The notes under the pieces were generated by a model, which saw nothing but the letters and a program-made list of their open reading frames with translations, was not told where the DNA came from and did not search any database. A program made the translations under genes and the position numbers. From an uncultured Neomegalonema sp. (lineage in GTDB: Bacteria > Pseudomonadota > Alphaproteobacteria > Rhodobacterales > Rhodobacteraceae), in contig CAKZUT010000025.1 in the NCBI GenBank assembly GCA_937922185.1, positions 1 to 35,313 on the forward strand: a stretch of DNA of 35,313 nt, given 5' to 3'. This document shows positions 1 through 9,206 of the stretch, one piece after another. Numbering within the stretch: position 1 is the first letter of the stretch; each line of letters begins with the position of its first letter.

Positions 1-393
1 TCCTATCAAATTTGAAAGATTTGATTGACTAAAGCAAACTTCGTCAAAACTAAGATCACCGTCTAGCCAAAAACCAAATATTGCCCATCGAACAAATATC
101 TTTCTCGCCCCACCGTTATTCCCAATGCTTCGGGAGAGCAAAATTTGCTTTTCATTATCTTTCAATTTCAAAGTCACTAAATTGCTTTTATCCGCGCCAC
201 CAACGACACCGAATATTATATCGCAATCATTCAAAGGAGCATCATCGAATGGCTCGAAGAAATCTAATTGCAGCCCATATCTCGGATCGTAGGTGAGTTG
301 CCCTGCTACTCTATCTTCCATTCGATCAGTGGCTGGAAAAAAAGTTCCCCACCATTCTCCCTGTTCCAAATGCGATACCGACTCCCTACTCAC
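1..393 (-). CDS. ApeA-like anti-phage protein, N-terminal part (runs off the left edge)
   Basis: Reading leftwards from a GTG at 393-391, an unbroken frame of 131 codons reaches the window edge, so only the N-terminus is present. It begins [30 protein letters not shown] stretch is followed by [17 protein letters not shown], then a hydrophobic strand (IIFGVVGG) and VTLKLKD, and later WAIFGFWL. This order (G-W-W-x-P, then G-x-L-x-Y-D-x-x-x-G-L-x-L, then a 'G..., VTL' strand) is what I recall of the ApeA N-terminal domain, which in full proteins precedes a C-terminal HEPN RNase domain acting in abortive phage defence. The HEPN part would lie outside the window, so function is inferred. The GTG overlaps the pyrB stop as GTGA, and a GGAGG at 405-401 sits 7 nt before it. 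GC of 1-360 is about 41%, far below the neighbours, which suggests transfer. A TTG at 369 is a less likely start. Confidence 0.62.
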   Translation of the reverse strand, partial: MSRESVSHLEQGEWWGTFFPATDRMEDRVAGQLTYDPRYGLQLDFFEPFDDAPLNDCDIIFGVVGGADKSNLVTLKLKDNEKQILLSRSIGNNGGARKIFVRWAIFGFWLDGDLSFDEVCFSQSNLSNLIG

Positions 394-1337
394 ACCGCCA
401 CCTCCATCCCCTCCGCCAACAGCTCCAGCACAGCCATGCGGACGGCGACGCCCATCTCGACCTGTTCCTGAATGACGGAGCGGTTGATGTCGTCGGCCAG
501 ATCGCTGTCGATCTCGACACCGCGATTCATGGGGCCGGGATGCATGACGATCACGTCATCGGCTGCCGCCGAGAGCTTGTGCTCGTCGAGGCCATAGCGG
601 TGGAAATATTCCCGGTGGGACGGGATGAAGCCGCCCGCCATGCGCTCCTGTTGCAGGCGGAGCATCATCACGACGTCGCAGCCCTCCAGCCCTTCACGCA
701 TATCATGGAAGACCTCCGCACCCAGCCGGTCGATACCGGCGGGGCACAGGGTAGGCGGGGCAATGACGCGGACGCGGTTTTCCATCTTGTTCAGCAGATG
801 GATATTCGAGCGCGCGACCCGGCTGTGCAGGATATCGCCGCAGATCGCGACGGTCAGACGGTGCAGCCGCCCCTTGCGGCGACGGATGGTCAGGGCATCG
901 AGCAGAGCCTGCGTGGGGTGTTCGCGTCGCCCGTCACCCGCATTGATGACGGCACAGTTCACTTTCTGCGCCAGCAGGTTCACGGCCCCCGATTCGCCGT
1001 GGCGAACCACGAGAATATCGGGATGCATCGCATTGAGGGTCATCGCCGTATCGATCAGCGTCTCGCCCTTGTTCACGGACGACGCCTTGACGGCCATGTT
1101 CATCACATCGGCCCCAAGGCGCTTTCCGGCGAGTTCGAAACTGGCCGAGGTACGGGTCGATGATTCGAAGAACATATTGATCTGCGTCAGGCCCTTGAGC
1201 ACATCGCGCTTCTTGCGGGCCGCGCGGTTCAGAACCACGGCGTCATCGGCCAGGTCGAGAATCATGCGGATATCGGCGGGCGACAGGTCTTCGATACCGA
1301 GGAGATGCCGGTGGGGAAAGGGAACGCGCTCTGTCAT
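390..1337 (-). CDS. pyrB: Aspartate carbamoyltransferase catalytic subunit
   Basis: This cytoplasmic enzyme joins carbamoyl phosphate and L-aspartate to give N-carbamoyl-aspartate, the committed step of pyrimidine synthesis. With the ATG at 1337 the protein has 315 residues, usual for the family. Visible signatures are the carbamoyl-phosphate loop SSTRTS (about 59-64), [16 protein letters not shown] and [10 protein letters not shown]. An upstream in-frame ATG at 1382 would add 15 residues unlike the family (MFAGASPEN...), so [19 protein letters not shown] is preferred. The C-terminus is complete. In many alphaproteobacteria pyrC follows pyrB; here the next gene is the AT-rich ApeA-like frame, whose GTG start overlaps the pyrB TGA. 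Confidence 0.96.
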   Translation of the reverse strand: MTERVPFPHRHLLGIEDLSPADIRMILDLADDAVVLNRAARKKRDVLKGLTQINMFFESSTRTSASFELAGKRLGADVMNMAVKASSVNKGETLIDTAMTLNAMHPDILVVRHGESGAVNLLAQKVNCAVINAGDGRREHPTQALLDALTIRRRKGRLHRLTVAICGDILHSRVARSNIHLLNKMENRVRVIAPPTLCPAGIDRLGAEVFHDMREGLEGCDVVMMLRLQQERMAGGFIPSHREYFHRYGLDEHKLSAAADDVIVMHPGPMNRGVEIDSDLADDINRSVIQEQVEMGVAVRMAVLELLAEGMEVAV

Positions 1338-1401
1338 GGCGCGCATTATAGTTCCATTCTCCGGGGACGCACCGGCAAACATGCCCGGCGGATGACATAT
1401 C

Positions 1402-1824
1402 TTGAGTTTGACGGGACGGCAGGTGGCGCGCTATCGCAGGGCTATGTTGCTTGCATGGATAATCGCCCTCACCGTACCGGCCCTCTCCGTCCTCGGATGG
1501 CCATGGATCATGGCACAGCAGGATCAGCCCGGTGCCGCCGGATGGTTCGACGATCCGATGCTGCTGCTGGTACATTTCTTCCTTGCCGCCGCGCCCCTCG
1601 TCGCCCTCGCGATCTTCGCGCTGACCAGACGGGCCGTGACCGGGGCCGTGTGGACAGCGACGATACTTGCCGCTCTCCTGACGCTTGCGGTCTGGGGCTG
1701 GTACCATACCGGCGGCACGGGCCTGTCCGGGGAAGCGGGTGGGCTGGTTTTGCTGGCCAGCCCGATCCTTATCGGCATCGTGGCGCTCGTCACCTACTGG
1801 ATGACGGCGCGCCGAAGCCTCTGA
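1402..1824 (+). CDS. Small integral membrane protein of unknown function
   Basis: I do not recognise a family. The 140-residue product has four predicted membrane helices (about residues 15-35, 52-73, 77-99 and 111-134) separated by short polar turns, including [13 protein letters not shown], and ends in a basic tail (TARRSL). It diverges from pyrB and precedes argS in the same direction with a gap of about 156 bp. The start is uncertain: the frame opens with TTG at 1402, while an ATG at 1444 would give 126 residues and keep nearly all of the first helix, but has only a GCAGGG almost touching it as a ribosome site. The hydrophobic pattern argues that this is a real gene rather than a chance frame. 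Confidence 0.6.
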   Translation: MSLTGRQVARYRRAMLLAWIIALTVPALSVLGWPWIMAQQDQPGAAGWFDDPMLLLVHFFLAAAPLVALAIFALTRRAVTGAVWTATILAALLTLAVWGWYHTGGTGLSGEAGGLVLLASPILIGIVALVTYWMTARRSL

Positions 1825-1980
1825 GCGATCCATATTCCGGTATCCGGCTCCGGTATCCGGCGGGGAAATCGGTTTCCCTGACGCACCGGACGACCTATGA
1901 CATCTGCCGACACGTATCGGTGCCCCTGTCTGTCGCGGATGGACAGGATGATGCGCCAGAGAATACCGGGTGACACGACG

Positions 1981-3717
1981 ATGGACGTTTTTGCCGAATT
2001 TCGCGAGACGGTGCTGGCGGCACTGGAACGGATCGACCTGCCCGAAGGGGTGCGGACCGACAGTGTGAGCGCCGAGCCGCCGCGCGATTCCTCCCATGGA
2101 GACGTGGCCACGAATGCCGCGATGGTGGTGGCCAAACAGGCGAAGATGAAGCCCCGCGATCTCGCCGACAGTATCGCGGCGATCCTGTCGGAGGATGCGC
2201 GGATCGCATCCGCCGAAGTGGCGGGGCCGGGCTTCATCAACCTGCGCCTCTCACCGGACTTCTGGCGTTCACGGATCGCGGCGGCCTTGCAGGCCGGGGC
2301 CGGGTACGGGCGATCAGCGGTCGGCGAGGGCAAGAAGGTCAATGTCGAATACGTCTCCGCCAACCCGACCGGCCCCTTGCATGTGGGCCATACGCGCGGC
2401 GCGGTCTTCGGCGATGCGCTGGCCTCCCTGCTGGAATTCGCGGGGCATGAGGTCGTGCGCGAATACTATATCAATGACGGCGGCAGTCAGGTGGATACGC
2501 TGGCCCGCTCGGCCTTCCTGCGGTATCAGGAAGCGCACGGCCAGAGCATCGAGATCGTCGATGGATTGTACCCCGGCGACTATCTCGTCCCGGTCGGTCA
2601 GGCGCTGAAAGACACGTTCGGGACGCGGTTTCTCGACCAGCCGGAAGAGGAATGGCTGCCCGTCGTGCGCGACTTCGCGACCGAGAAGATGATGGACCTC
2701 ATCCGCGCCGATCTGGCCAGCCTGGGCGTGGTGATGGACGAATTCTTCTCGGAAAAATCGCTCTACGGAACGGGGCGGATCGAGGAGGCTGTGGCGGCAC
2801 TCGATGCGAAAGGCTTGATCTATCAAGGGGTTCTGGAGCCGCCGAAGGGCATGAAGCCCGAGGACTGGGAACCGCGCGAACAGACGCTGTTCAAATCGAC
2901 CGATTACGGTGATGACGTGGACCGGCCCATCAGGAAATCGGATGGATCGTGGACCTATTTCGCCCCGGATATCGCGTATCACTATGACAAGCTGCAACGG
3001 GCCGATGAACTCATCAACGTCTTCGGTGCGGACCATTCCGGCTATGTGAAAAGAATGAAGGCCGCGTGCAAGGCGCTTGGCGATGGCAGTGACCGGCTCG
3101 ACATAAAACTCGCGCAGCTCGTGAAGCTGATGCGCGACGGCGAAGAAGTGAAGATGTCCAAGCGGTCGAACAACTTCGTCCTGCTCAGCGAATTGATTGA
3201 GGAGGTCGGGACCGGGGTCGTGCGCTTCGTGATGCTGACCCGCAAGAACGACGCCCCGCTGGATTTCGATTTCTCGAAGGCGCTGGAACAGTCGAAGGAC
3301 AATCCGGTCTTCTACGTGCAATACGCCCATGCGCGGGTCTGTTCGCTGCTGCGTCGCGCGCAGGACGAGGCCGGGATCGAGGTGCCGGAAGACGCGGAAC
3401 TCGCCCGGCTCGACCTGTCGGGCCTGACCCATGAGGCCGATCTGGCACTGGTGTCCAAAATCGCGGAATGGCCGAGGCAGGTTCGGCTGGCGGCGGAGGC
3501 CCATGAGCCGCATCGGATCGCCTTTTATCTCTATGATCTGGCCAGCGCGTTCCATTCTCTCTGGAATAGGGGCAACACGGATGAGTCGCTCCGCTTTGTG
3601 CAACCCGGTGATAAGACGGCAACTTTGGCCCGTCTGGCCCTCGCGCGGTCTTGCGCGCTCACTATTTTCAATGGGTTGTGCATCTTGGGCGTGACGCCGA
3701 TGCAGGAAATGCGGTAA
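1981..3717 (+). CDS. argS: Arginyl-tRNA synthetase
   Basis: A class I aminoacyl-tRNA synthetase that charges tRNA-Arg with arginine using ATP. Counting from the ATG at 1981 the protein is 578 residues, normal for bacterial ArgS. The N-terminal add-1 domain is followed by the HIGH-type motif as HVGH (134-137, within [14 protein letters not shown]), and the KMSKS-type motif is KMSKR (391-395). The C-terminal part carries the anticodon-binding DALR-like region ending in ITP-type [10 protein letters not shown]. An upstream in-frame ATG at 1897 would add 28 residues without family similarity, so [12 protein letters not shown] is taken as the start. In alphaproteobacteria argS commonly precedes a SPOR-domain gene, nagZ and scpAB, as it does here. 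Confidence 0.96.
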   Translation: MDVFAEFRETVLAALERIDLPEGVRTDSVSAEPPRDSSHGDVATNAAMVVAKQAKMKPRDLADSIAAILSEDARIASAEVAGPGFINLRLSPDFWRSRIAAALQAGAGYGRSAVGEGKKVNVEYVSANPTGPLHVGHTRGAVFGDALASLLEFAGHEVVREYYINDGGSQVDTLARSAFLRYQEAHGQSIEIVDGLYPGDYLVPVGQALKDTFGTRFLDQPEEEWLPVVRDFATEKMMDLIRADLASLGVVMDEFFSEKSLYGTGRIEEAVAALDAKGLIYQGVLEPPKGMKPEDWEPREQTLFKSTDYGDDVDRPIRKSDGSWTYFAPDIAYHYDKLQRADELINVFGADHSGYVKRMKAACKALGDGSDRLDIKLAQLVKLMRDGEEVKMSKRSNNFVLLSELIEEVGTGVVRFVMLTRKNDAPLDFDFSKALEQSKDNPVFYVQYAHARVCSLLRRAQDEAGIEVPEDAELARLDLSGLTHEADLALVSKIAEWPRQVRLAAEAHEPHRIAFYLYDLASAFHSLWNRGNTDESLRFVQPGDKTATLARLALARSCALTIFNGLCILGVTPMQEMR

Positions 3718-3756
3718 GGTTGACGAAATATCGCTTTTTGCAGGAAGCGCGCCGGA

Positions 3757-3784
3757 TTGGGCGGGACAGCGTGCGATGTATAAA
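3757..3784 (+). promoter_or_regulatory. Possible promoter for the SPOR-nagZ-scpAB operon
   Basis: The 87-bp gap after argS contains TTGGGC (3757-3762), a 16-nt spacer, and TATAAA (3779-3784) in an AT-rich patch, followed 20 nt later by the SPOR gene's ATG with GGGCAGGA just before it. This is a consensus match only, and a leader this short would be unusual. Confidence 0.3.
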
Positions 3785-3804
3785 AAAGACCGCCGGGCAG
3801 GACG

Positions 3805-5007
3805 ATGAGCACAAGTGAAAGCTATCCGGGCCTTGTGTCCGATGAGCATGATGATCGCGTAAGAACCGCCGGTGGCGGCGGGGGCGCGATCCTCGGCGTT
3901 TTGATGACCCTTCTGATCGGCTGCGGACTTGTCTTCGCCGCCTACAAGCTGGGTCAGCGAACCAGTGTGGACGATGCACCCCTGATCAACGCCAATCTCG
4001 GCGAGGCGAAGATGGCCCCGATAGACGAGGGGGGAACACCCATCGTCAATCAGGACAACGACGCCTACACGATGATTGACGAAATCCGCCGCGCGGGCAG
4101 TTCCGCCGGTCAGCAGGACGGGGTGCTGGTCACCGACCGCCTGCCCGAGCGGGCGCTGGACCCGGCGGGAACGCTGTCGGTTACGGCGGCTCAGGAGGAT
4201 GCGCTGCGGATCGACGAGTTGCAGCTTTCCTCCTCCATCGAAGGCCAGCCCTCGCTGACCGGCAATGCCGCCCCGGATCGCACCGGCGATCTGGAACTGG
4301 CGGGCGGGGCCGAAGTTCAGGTCGCGGATTCCGAAGCGGTCCTGCGCGCCGAGACGGCGGCGAGCGAGGCCACCCGAAATGCCGAGGCCGAGGCCAGAGC
4401 AGCAGCCGAGCGCGATGTCGCCGCGCTGGTCACCCCTTCCGCGCCGCCCTCGGTCGCCCCCCTGACGCGCACGGCGGATACGACCGTTGCGGTCGCGCCC
4501 GACGCCGCATCAGCGGGATCGCTGACCGAGGCCGATTTCGGACGCGGCCTCGTCCTTTTCCCCGTGCCGCGCACGAAACCCGATCTCGCGCAGCGTCCGC
4601 CGCGCCCCAGAGGCCTTTCGACGCCGGGTGCCACACCGTCAGCCGCCGTGGCCACGACCATCGTTCCGGTCGTCGTGCCTGTGCCGGGGGCGCAGCCGGG
4701 TCAGGTTCTGGCACCCACGCTTCAGGCACAGCCCGTTCGCGTCCCGGCACAGCCCATCGGCGATGCACAGGTTCAGCTCGGGGCCATGCCCACGGGTGAT
4801 CTTGTCCGCGCCCGGTGGCAGCAGCTTCGCGCGCAGCATCCCGACCTGCTCGGACAACTGGGCATTCAGGTACAGCCGGTACAGACCGCTCAGGGACAGA
4901 ACCTGTTCCGCCTGCGCGCCGGTCCCCTGCGGGATTCGCGTCAGGCGGTGCAGCTTTGCGATCAGCTTCGCGTGCGTGGCGTCGATTGTTTCGTTCCGGC
5001 GCGCTGA
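3805..5007 (+). CDS. SPOR-domain inner-membrane protein
   Basis: The 400-residue product has a short polar N-terminus, a glycine run and one membrane helix (about 27-47, ILGVLMTLLIGCGLVFAAYK), then a long Ala/Pro/Glu-rich, low-complexity periplasmic linker. The last roughly 70 residues (332-400) form a SPOR domain: ARWQQLRAQHPDLL, then a strand with VQTAQGQNLFRLRAGPL, then a helix with CDQLRVRGVDCF. SPOR domains bind denuded glycan strands of septal peptidoglycan, so a role in division or wall remodelling is likely. It stands between argS and nagZ, the usual alphaproteobacterial arrangement, and nagZ starts 11 bp after its stop. The linker is unlikely to be conserved in sequence. Confidence 0.88.
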   Translation: MSTSESYPGLVSDEHDDRVRTAGGGGGAILGVLMTLLIGCGLVFAAYKLGQRTSVDDAPLINANLGEAKMAPIDEGGTPIVNQDNDAYTMIDEIRRAGSSAGQQDGVLVTDRLPERALDPAGTLSVTAAQEDALRIDELQLSSSIEGQPSLTGNAAPDRTGDLELAGGAEVQVADSEAVLRAETAASEATRNAEAEARAAAERDVAALVTPSAPPSVAPLTRTADTTVAVAPDAASAGSLTEADFGRGLVLFPVPRTKPDLAQRPPRPRGLSTPGATPSAAVATTIVPVVVPVPGAQPGQVLAPTLQAQPVRVPAQPIGDAQVQLGAMPTGDLVRARWQQLRAQHPDLLGQLGIQVQPVQTAQGQNLFRLRAGPLRDSRQAVQLCDQLRVRGVDCFVPAR

Positions 5008-5017
5008 ACCGCGCGTC

Positions 5018-6031
5018 GTGACGGCTGCGGCAATCTTCGGATGTGCGGGAACCGGCCTGACGGTCGATGAACGGGCGTTCTTCCGGGACATCGACCCCTG
5101 GGGCTTCATTCTGTTTGCCCGCAATATCGATACGCCCGAACAGGTACACGCCCTGACATCCGCCCTGCGGGACAGCGTAGGGCGCGATGCGCCGATCCTC
5201 ATCGATCAGGAGGGCGGACGGGTCGCGCGGCTGCGTCCGCCCCACTGGCGAGGCTGGCCCCCGGCCCTCGATACGGCTTCCGCCGCGACCTTGACCGAAG
5301 ACGAGCGCTGCGAGGCCCTTCATCTGCGCTATCGCCTCATCGGGGCGGAACTGGCCACGGTCGGCATCGACGTGAACTGCGCCCCTCTCCTCGATATCCC
5401 CGTGCCCGGTGCCCATGACATCATCGGCGACCGGGCACTGGGCCAGACCGTGGACGAGGTGATCCGCCGGGGCCGCGCCGTGCATGACGGCTTGCTCGAT
5501 GCCGGTGTCCTGCCGGTCATCAAGCATGTACCGGGGCACGGGCGGTCCGGCGCGGACAGCCACCTCGCCCTGCCCCGCGTGGCGGCATCACTCGACACCC
5601 TCGCGGAGACGGATTTCCGCCCCTTCACGGCCCTCGGCGGTGCCCCCCTCGCGATGACGGCGCATATCGTCTACGAGGCGCTTGACCCTGATGCCTGCGC
5701 CACCCTCTCGCCGACCGTGATCGATTATATCCGCGATACGCTTGGCGTCTCCGGCCTTCTGATGAGCGATGATCTGTCGATGAAGGCTCTCGAAGGCGAT
5801 TTCGGGACACGCACCGCCCGCACGCTGGATGCCGGGTGTGATCTCGTTCTGCATTGCAATGGTGACCGGGACGAAATGACCGCCATTGCGCGGGCCTTGC
5901 GCCCCCTGACCGCCGCTGCGGAAACGCGCAGCGCCCGCGCCCTTGCCCTGCGCGGCGGGGCCGCGACGGATATCGCGGACAGCGCCAATCGCTATGCCGC
6001 CCTTGCCGACCGGGGTGGCTTCCATGTCTGA
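5018..6031 (+). CDS. nagZ: Beta-N-acetylhexosaminidase (glycoside hydrolase family 3)
   Basis: NagZ removes N-acetylglucosamine from anhydro-muropeptides in the cytoplasm during peptidoglycan recycling. A GTG at 5018, 10 nt after the SPOR gene's stop, gives 337 residues, the usual NagZ length; no ATG fits the family's N-terminus (FGCAGTGLTVDERAFF). The GH3 histidine loop is complete as KHVPGHGRSGADSH (169-182), and the nucleophile motif is SDDLSMKAL starting at 250. The substrate-binding LIDQEGGRVARL follows residue 60. The gene overlaps scpA: the nagZ stop lies inside ATGTCTGA at 6024-6031. In Gram-negatives NagZ products can induce AmpC beta-lactamase, but no ampC or ampR is in this window. 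Confidence 0.94.
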   Translation: MTAAAIFGCAGTGLTVDERAFFRDIDPWGFILFARNIDTPEQVHALTSALRDSVGRDAPILIDQEGGRVARLRPPHWRGWPPALDTASAATLTEDERCEALHLRYRLIGAELATVGIDVNCAPLLDIPVPGAHDIIGDRALGQTVDEVIRRGRAVHDGLLDAGVLPVIKHVPGHGRSGADSHLALPRVAASLDTLAETDFRPFTALGGAPLAMTAHIVYEALDPDACATLSPTVIDYIRDTLGVSGLLMSDDLSMKALEGDFGTRTARTLDAGCDLVLHCNGDRDEMTAIARALRPLTAAAETRSARALALRGGAATDIADSANRYAALADRGGFHV

Positions 6032-6770
6032 GGAAGCAGAAGACAGTTTTCTGCTCGATATCGACGGTTACGAGGGGCCGCTTGACCTTCTGCTCACCCT
6101 CGCGCGCCAGCAGAAGGTCGATCTTCGGGAAGTCTCGATCCTGCAACTCGCCGACCGCTACCTCGCCTTCATCGACGCGGCCCGGCATCTGCGGCTGGAG
6201 ATCGCCGCCGATTATCTCGTGACCGCCGCCTGGCTTGCCTATCTGAAGTCCCGCCTGCTGCTGCCTCCCGACCCGACCACGGATGACGGCCCGAATGCGG
6301 AGGAAATGGCCGCGCGGCTGGCCTTTCAGTTGCAGCGGCTGGAGGCCATGCGCGCGGCGGCATCGCGCCTGATGGCGCGGGATCGGCTGGGCCGCGATGT
6401 CTTCGCGCGCGGCGCACCCGACCCTCTTGTCGTGGAGCGCCAGACCGAATGGCGTGTCACGCTGCTCGACCTGTTGCAGGGCTATGCGCGCTCCAGCACC
6501 CGCGCCGCCTATACCCCGCTGCATGTGGAGCGCCCGAAAATCTACGCGATGGAGGATGCCCTGCGCCGTCTCGGCCAGACGCTGGGCACGGCCCTCGACT
6601 GGACGCAATTGCAGGACTTCCTGCCGCTGGACTGGCGTGAGCCGCGCATGGTGCGCTCGGCGGTGGCCAGCACCTTCGCGGCCACGCTCGAACTCGCCCG
6701 CGACGGGGCGCTCGCCCTTAGACAGGCGGAACCGTTCGGCCCCATCGAACTGCGCCGGTCCGCCCCGTGA
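6024..6770 (+). CDS. scpA: Segregation and condensation protein A
   Basis: ScpA is the kleisin of the SMC-ScpAB complex that organises and segregates the chromosome. From the ATG at 6024 the protein is 248 residues. The N-terminus shows the family signature YEGPLDLLLTLARQQKVDLREVSILQLADRYL (shown here in part: GYEGPLDLLLTLAR), followed by the coiled segment AADYLVTAAWLAYLKSRLLL and a C-terminal winged-helix-like end. The start was chosen because it begins MSEEAEDSFLLDIDGYEG and overlaps the nagZ stop by 8 bases; a further upstream ATG at 5943 lies inside nagZ. It also overlaps scpB by 4 bases, so nagZ, scpA and scpB are probably translated from one message. Confidence 0.94.
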   Translation: MSEEAEDSFLLDIDGYEGPLDLLLTLARQQKVDLREVSILQLADRYLAFIDAARHLRLEIAADYLVTAAWLAYLKSRLLLPPDPTTDDGPNAEEMAARLAFQLQRLEAMRAAASRLMARDRLGRDVFARGAPDPLVVERQTEWRVTLLDLLQGYARSSTRAAYTPLHVERPKIYAMEDALRRLGQTLGTALDWTQLQDFLPLDWREPRMVRSAVASTFAATLELARDGALALRQAEPFGPIELRRSAP

Positions 6771-7423
6771 GCGACAGCGATCAGGACGATCTCGGCTTCG
6801 CACCGCCCCATGCCGACGAGCAGGAGCGCATGGTGGAGGCAATGCTGTTCTCCACCGTCGAGCCGCTGTCGGTGGAGACGATGGAAAAGCGGATGCCGCG
6901 CGGCTCCGATGCCGCCGAGGCCGTGCGAAGGCTGGAGGCGCGCTATGCGGGGCGCGGGGTCACGCTGATCCGTGTGGCCGGCAAATGGGCCTTCCGCACA
7001 GCTTCCGATCTGGGGTTCCTGCTACGCAGCGAGGAGACCGCGACCCGAAAGCTGTCGCGGGCCGCCGTGGAAACCCTGTCGATCATCGCCTACCACCAGC
7101 CCGCCACCCGCGCGGAGATCGAGGAAGTACGCGGGGTCGCCGTCTCGCGCGGTACGCTCGACCTGTTGCTCGATCTGGAATGGATACGCCTCGGGCGACG
7201 GCGAGAGACGCCGGGCCGCCCCGTAACCTTCATCACGACCGAAGCCTTTCTCGACCATTTCGGGCTGGAAAGTGTGCGCGACCTGCCGGGGGTTCAGGAA
7301 CTCAAGGCCGCCGGACTGCTCGATGCCCAGCCACAGGGCGGCATCGCCGTGCGGGACGGCGGCGACAGCGACGAGGATGATGACGACCCCGTGGTGGACG
7401 AGGACCAGTCAGACCTGTTCTGA
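6767..7423 (+). CDS. scpB: Segregation and condensation protein B
   Basis: ScpB is the dimeric winged-helix partner that binds ScpA in the bacterial condensin. The 218-residue protein has the two winged-helix halves expected: VEAMLFSTVEPLSVETMEKRM at the start, and AAVETLSIIAYHQPATRAEIEEVRGV followed by LLLDLEWIRLGRRRETPGRP in the middle. The tail is strongly acidic (DSDEDDDDPVVDEDQSD). It starts with GTG in a GTGA overlap with the scpA stop, which suggests translational coupling. It converges with the dCTP deaminase gene, whose stop is only 4 bp away, and no terminator hairpin fits between them. Confidence 0.93.
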   Translation: MSDSDQDDLGFAPPHADEQERMVEAMLFSTVEPLSVETMEKRMPRGSDAAEAVRRLEARYAGRGVTLIRVAGKWAFRTASDLGFLLRSEETATRKLSRAAVETLSIIAYHQPATRAEIEEVRGVAVSRGTLDLLLDLEWIRLGRRRETPGRPVTFITTEAFLDHFGLESVRDLPGVQELKAAGLLDAQPQGGIAVRDGGDSDEDDDDPVVDEDQSDLF

Positions 7424-7427
7424 CCGC

Positions 7428-8549
7428 TTACGGTGCGGCGAAATGCTTGGAGAGTTTCAGGCCCTGCCCCTGATAATTCGACTTCATCGCGCCGCCCCCG
7501 TACAGGATATCCGGCTCCGCCTGCATCGGCTCATAGAGCAACCGCCCGACGACCTGCCCGTGCTCCAGCGCGAAAGGGGTTTCGTGGCACCGTACCTCCA
7601 GCACCCCGCGCGCTCCGCTGCCCCCCGCCGCCGCATGGCCGAAGCCCGGATCAAAGAAGCCCGCGTAATGGACCCGAAATTCCCCGACGAGGGCCGAATA
7701 GGGCACCATCTCCGCCGCCGTTGAGGGCGGCACATGCACCGCCTCGCGCGAGGCCAGGATATAGAAGGCACCGGGGTCGAGAATCAGGCGGCCATGCCGG
7801 TCCGTATAGAGCGTGTCCCAGAACTCATCGACCGGGTAGACCCCGATGCGGTCCAGATCGATGAGAGCCGAATGGCGCTTGGCGCGATAGCCGATGGGTC
7901 CGCCATCGCCCTGCCCGCGCAGATCGACGCTGAACCCGACCCCGCCCCCGGCGGCGGCGGCATCCATGGGTACCGGCGCGCCCTCCACGGTCACAAGCCG
8001 ATGCTGCTCATGCAGCGAGACCAGCGTTTCCGGGGCATAGCCCGTCTCGCCGGTGCGAAAGCGTATCTGATTCAGCCGAACCCCGGTACGCGCCAGAACG
8101 CTGAAAGTGCGGGGCGAAATCTCGGCATAGAGCGGCCCGGCATATCCCGCATCAAGGCGGTCGAACTCCGTGGCCCGATCCGCGATCAGGCGGGTAAAGA
8201 GATCGAGCCGCCCGGTCGAGCTTTTGGCATTGGCCGCCGCGCTGACATCGGCGGGCAGGGACAGGCGTTCCTGAAGCGGCACGAGATAGACACAGCCCGT
8301 CTCCAGCACCGCGCCCTCGCGCAGGTCGATACGATGCATCGCGAAATCATCGAGACGGTCAGCGACGGTGGCCGTGCCGCCGGGCAGAAAACTGGCCCGC
8401 ACCCGCCAGGCGGTATCGCCGAGGCGCAGATCGAGACTGGCGGGCTGGATTTGCCCTTCCTCGACCGCCGTTTCCGCACGGATCGCCCCATGGGCGATCA
8501 ATGACCGGATACTCTGCGAAGGAAGGACGCCTGTATCACCGCTGTGCAT
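7428..8549 (-). CDS. dcd: 2'-deoxycytidine 5'-triphosphate deaminase
   Basis: The enzyme deaminates dCTP to dUTP, the main source of dUMP for thymidylate synthesis. This is the long alphaproteobacterial form (373 residues from the ATG at 8549), roughly a duplicated Dcd fold, not the short 190-residue enterobacterial type. Visible signatures are IQPASLDLRLGDTAWRVRASFLPG near the start, SSTGRLDLFTR, and the C-terminal half's EFRVHYAGFFDPGFGH and EHGQVVGRLLYE, ending GLKLSKHF. A longer open frame reaching back to 8639 runs through the tRNA-Pro gene and is not used. The gene lies just downstream of tRNA-Pro on the same strand and may share its transcript. Confidence 0.92.
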   Translation of the reverse strand: MHSGDTGVLPSQSIRSLIAHGAIRAETAVEEGQIQPASLDLRLGDTAWRVRASFLPGGTATVADRLDDFAMHRIDLREGAVLETGCVYLVPLQERLSLPADVSAAANAKSSTGRLDLFTRLIADRATEFDRLDAGYAGPLYAEISPRTFSVLARTGVRLNQIRFRTGETGYAPETLVSLHEQHRLVTVEGAPVPMDAAAAGGGVGFSVDLRGQGDGGPIGYRAKRHSALIDLDRIGVYPVDEFWDTLYTDRHGRLILDPGAFYILASREAVHVPPSTAAEMVPYSALVGEFRVHYAGFFDPGFGHAAAGGSGARGVLEVRCHETPFALEHGQVVGRLLYEPMQAEPDILYGGGAMKSNYQGQGLKLSKHFAAP

Positions 8550-8578
8550 CGAGATACCCCGGTTGCGGTGGAAGATAT

Positions 8579-8655
8579 TGGTCGGGCTAGCAGGATTCGA
8601 ACCTACGACCTTTCGTCCCCCAGACGAACGCGCTACCAAGCTGCGCTATAGCCCG
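8579..8655 (-). tRNA. tRNA-Pro (anticodon GGG)
   Basis: On the minus strand a 77-nt cloverleaf starts CGGGCTATAGCGCAGCTTGG and ends with a matching TAGCCCG acceptor arm, discriminator A and an encoded CCA (8581-8579). The anticodon loop reads CTGGGGG with the stem TTCGT/ACGAA, giving GGG. The T-loop is GGTTCGAATCC. It lies between the merR-type gene and dcd. Confidence 0.95.
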
Positions 8656-8697
8656 ACTGGCGGTTTCATAGCGCCCGCACGAAGCGAGCGCAATCCT

Positions 8698-9147
8698 TTA
8701 CGCTGCCTTGCGGCCGTTTTCCAGCAATGACCCGCGCAGGGCAACCAGCGCCTCCAGCGCCTTCCGCAATGCCTTGCGATCTGCGGTGGACATCGGGATC
8801 GCCCCATCCGCCTGACGGGCAGCGGCGGTGGCGGCCTCGACCGGAACTTCCTGCTGCGACAGCGTGGTGATCGGAACGCCCTCGGAGCGTTCGGCAATGG
8901 CCTTCACACCCTGTTCCTTGAGCGCCTTCTGCACGCCCTTGATCGAGAAGCCGTCCACATGCAGCATTTCCCGGACACCGCGCAGCAGCGATACATCCTC
9001 GGGGCGATAATAGCGGCGACCGCCCCCCCGCTTCATCGGTTTGACCTGCGGGAATTTGGTTTCCCAGAAACGCAAAACATGCGCCGGAACATCCAGTTCC
9101 TTGGAGACCTCGCTTATTGTGCGAAAGGCTTTCTCGGATTTCGTCAT
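8698..9147 (-). CDS. MerR-family transcriptional regulator
   Basis: The 149-residue protein has an N-terminal MerR winged helix: [20 protein letters not shown], then [20 protein letters not shown] and the arm [19 protein letters not shown] (about residues 8-75). The C-terminal part is variable and Ala-rich, with no cysteine cluster for metal sensing, so the ligand is unknown. The placement after ihfA in the plsX-fabH-ihfA-merR order is conserved in alphaproteobacteria. A 59-bp gap with a strong short hairpin separates it from ihfA, so its expression may be partly reduced relative to that gene. No target site can be inferred. Confidence 0.88.
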   Translation of the reverse strand: MTKSEKAFRTISEVSKELDVPAHVLRFWETKFPQVKPMKRGGGRRYYRPEDVSLLRGVREMLHVDGFSIKGVQKALKEQGVKAIAERSEGVPITTLSQQEVPVEAATAAARQADGAIPMSTADRKALRKALEALVALRGSLLENGRKAA

Positions 9148-9185
9148 TCAGTCGCTCCAGCCACCCGTAGCCCCAATTCAATCCT

Positions 9186-9203
9186 GTCCGGCCCCCGCCG
9201 GAC
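9186..9203 (-). terminator. Stem-loop just after ihfA (attenuator or weak terminator)
   Basis: GTCCGGC (9186-9192) and GCCGGAC (9197-9203) pair perfectly over a CCCC/GGGG loop, three bases after the ihfA stop on the minus strand. No T-run follows, so full intrinsic termination is doubtful; it may be an mRNA 3' stabiliser or a Rho-assisted site. Confidence 0.4.
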
Positions 9204-9206
9204 TGC

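Noticed and set aside
81-471. Short plus-strand frames near the left edge
   Set aside because: They have no family features and lie antisense to the better supported minus-strand ApeA-like frame and the end of pyrB.
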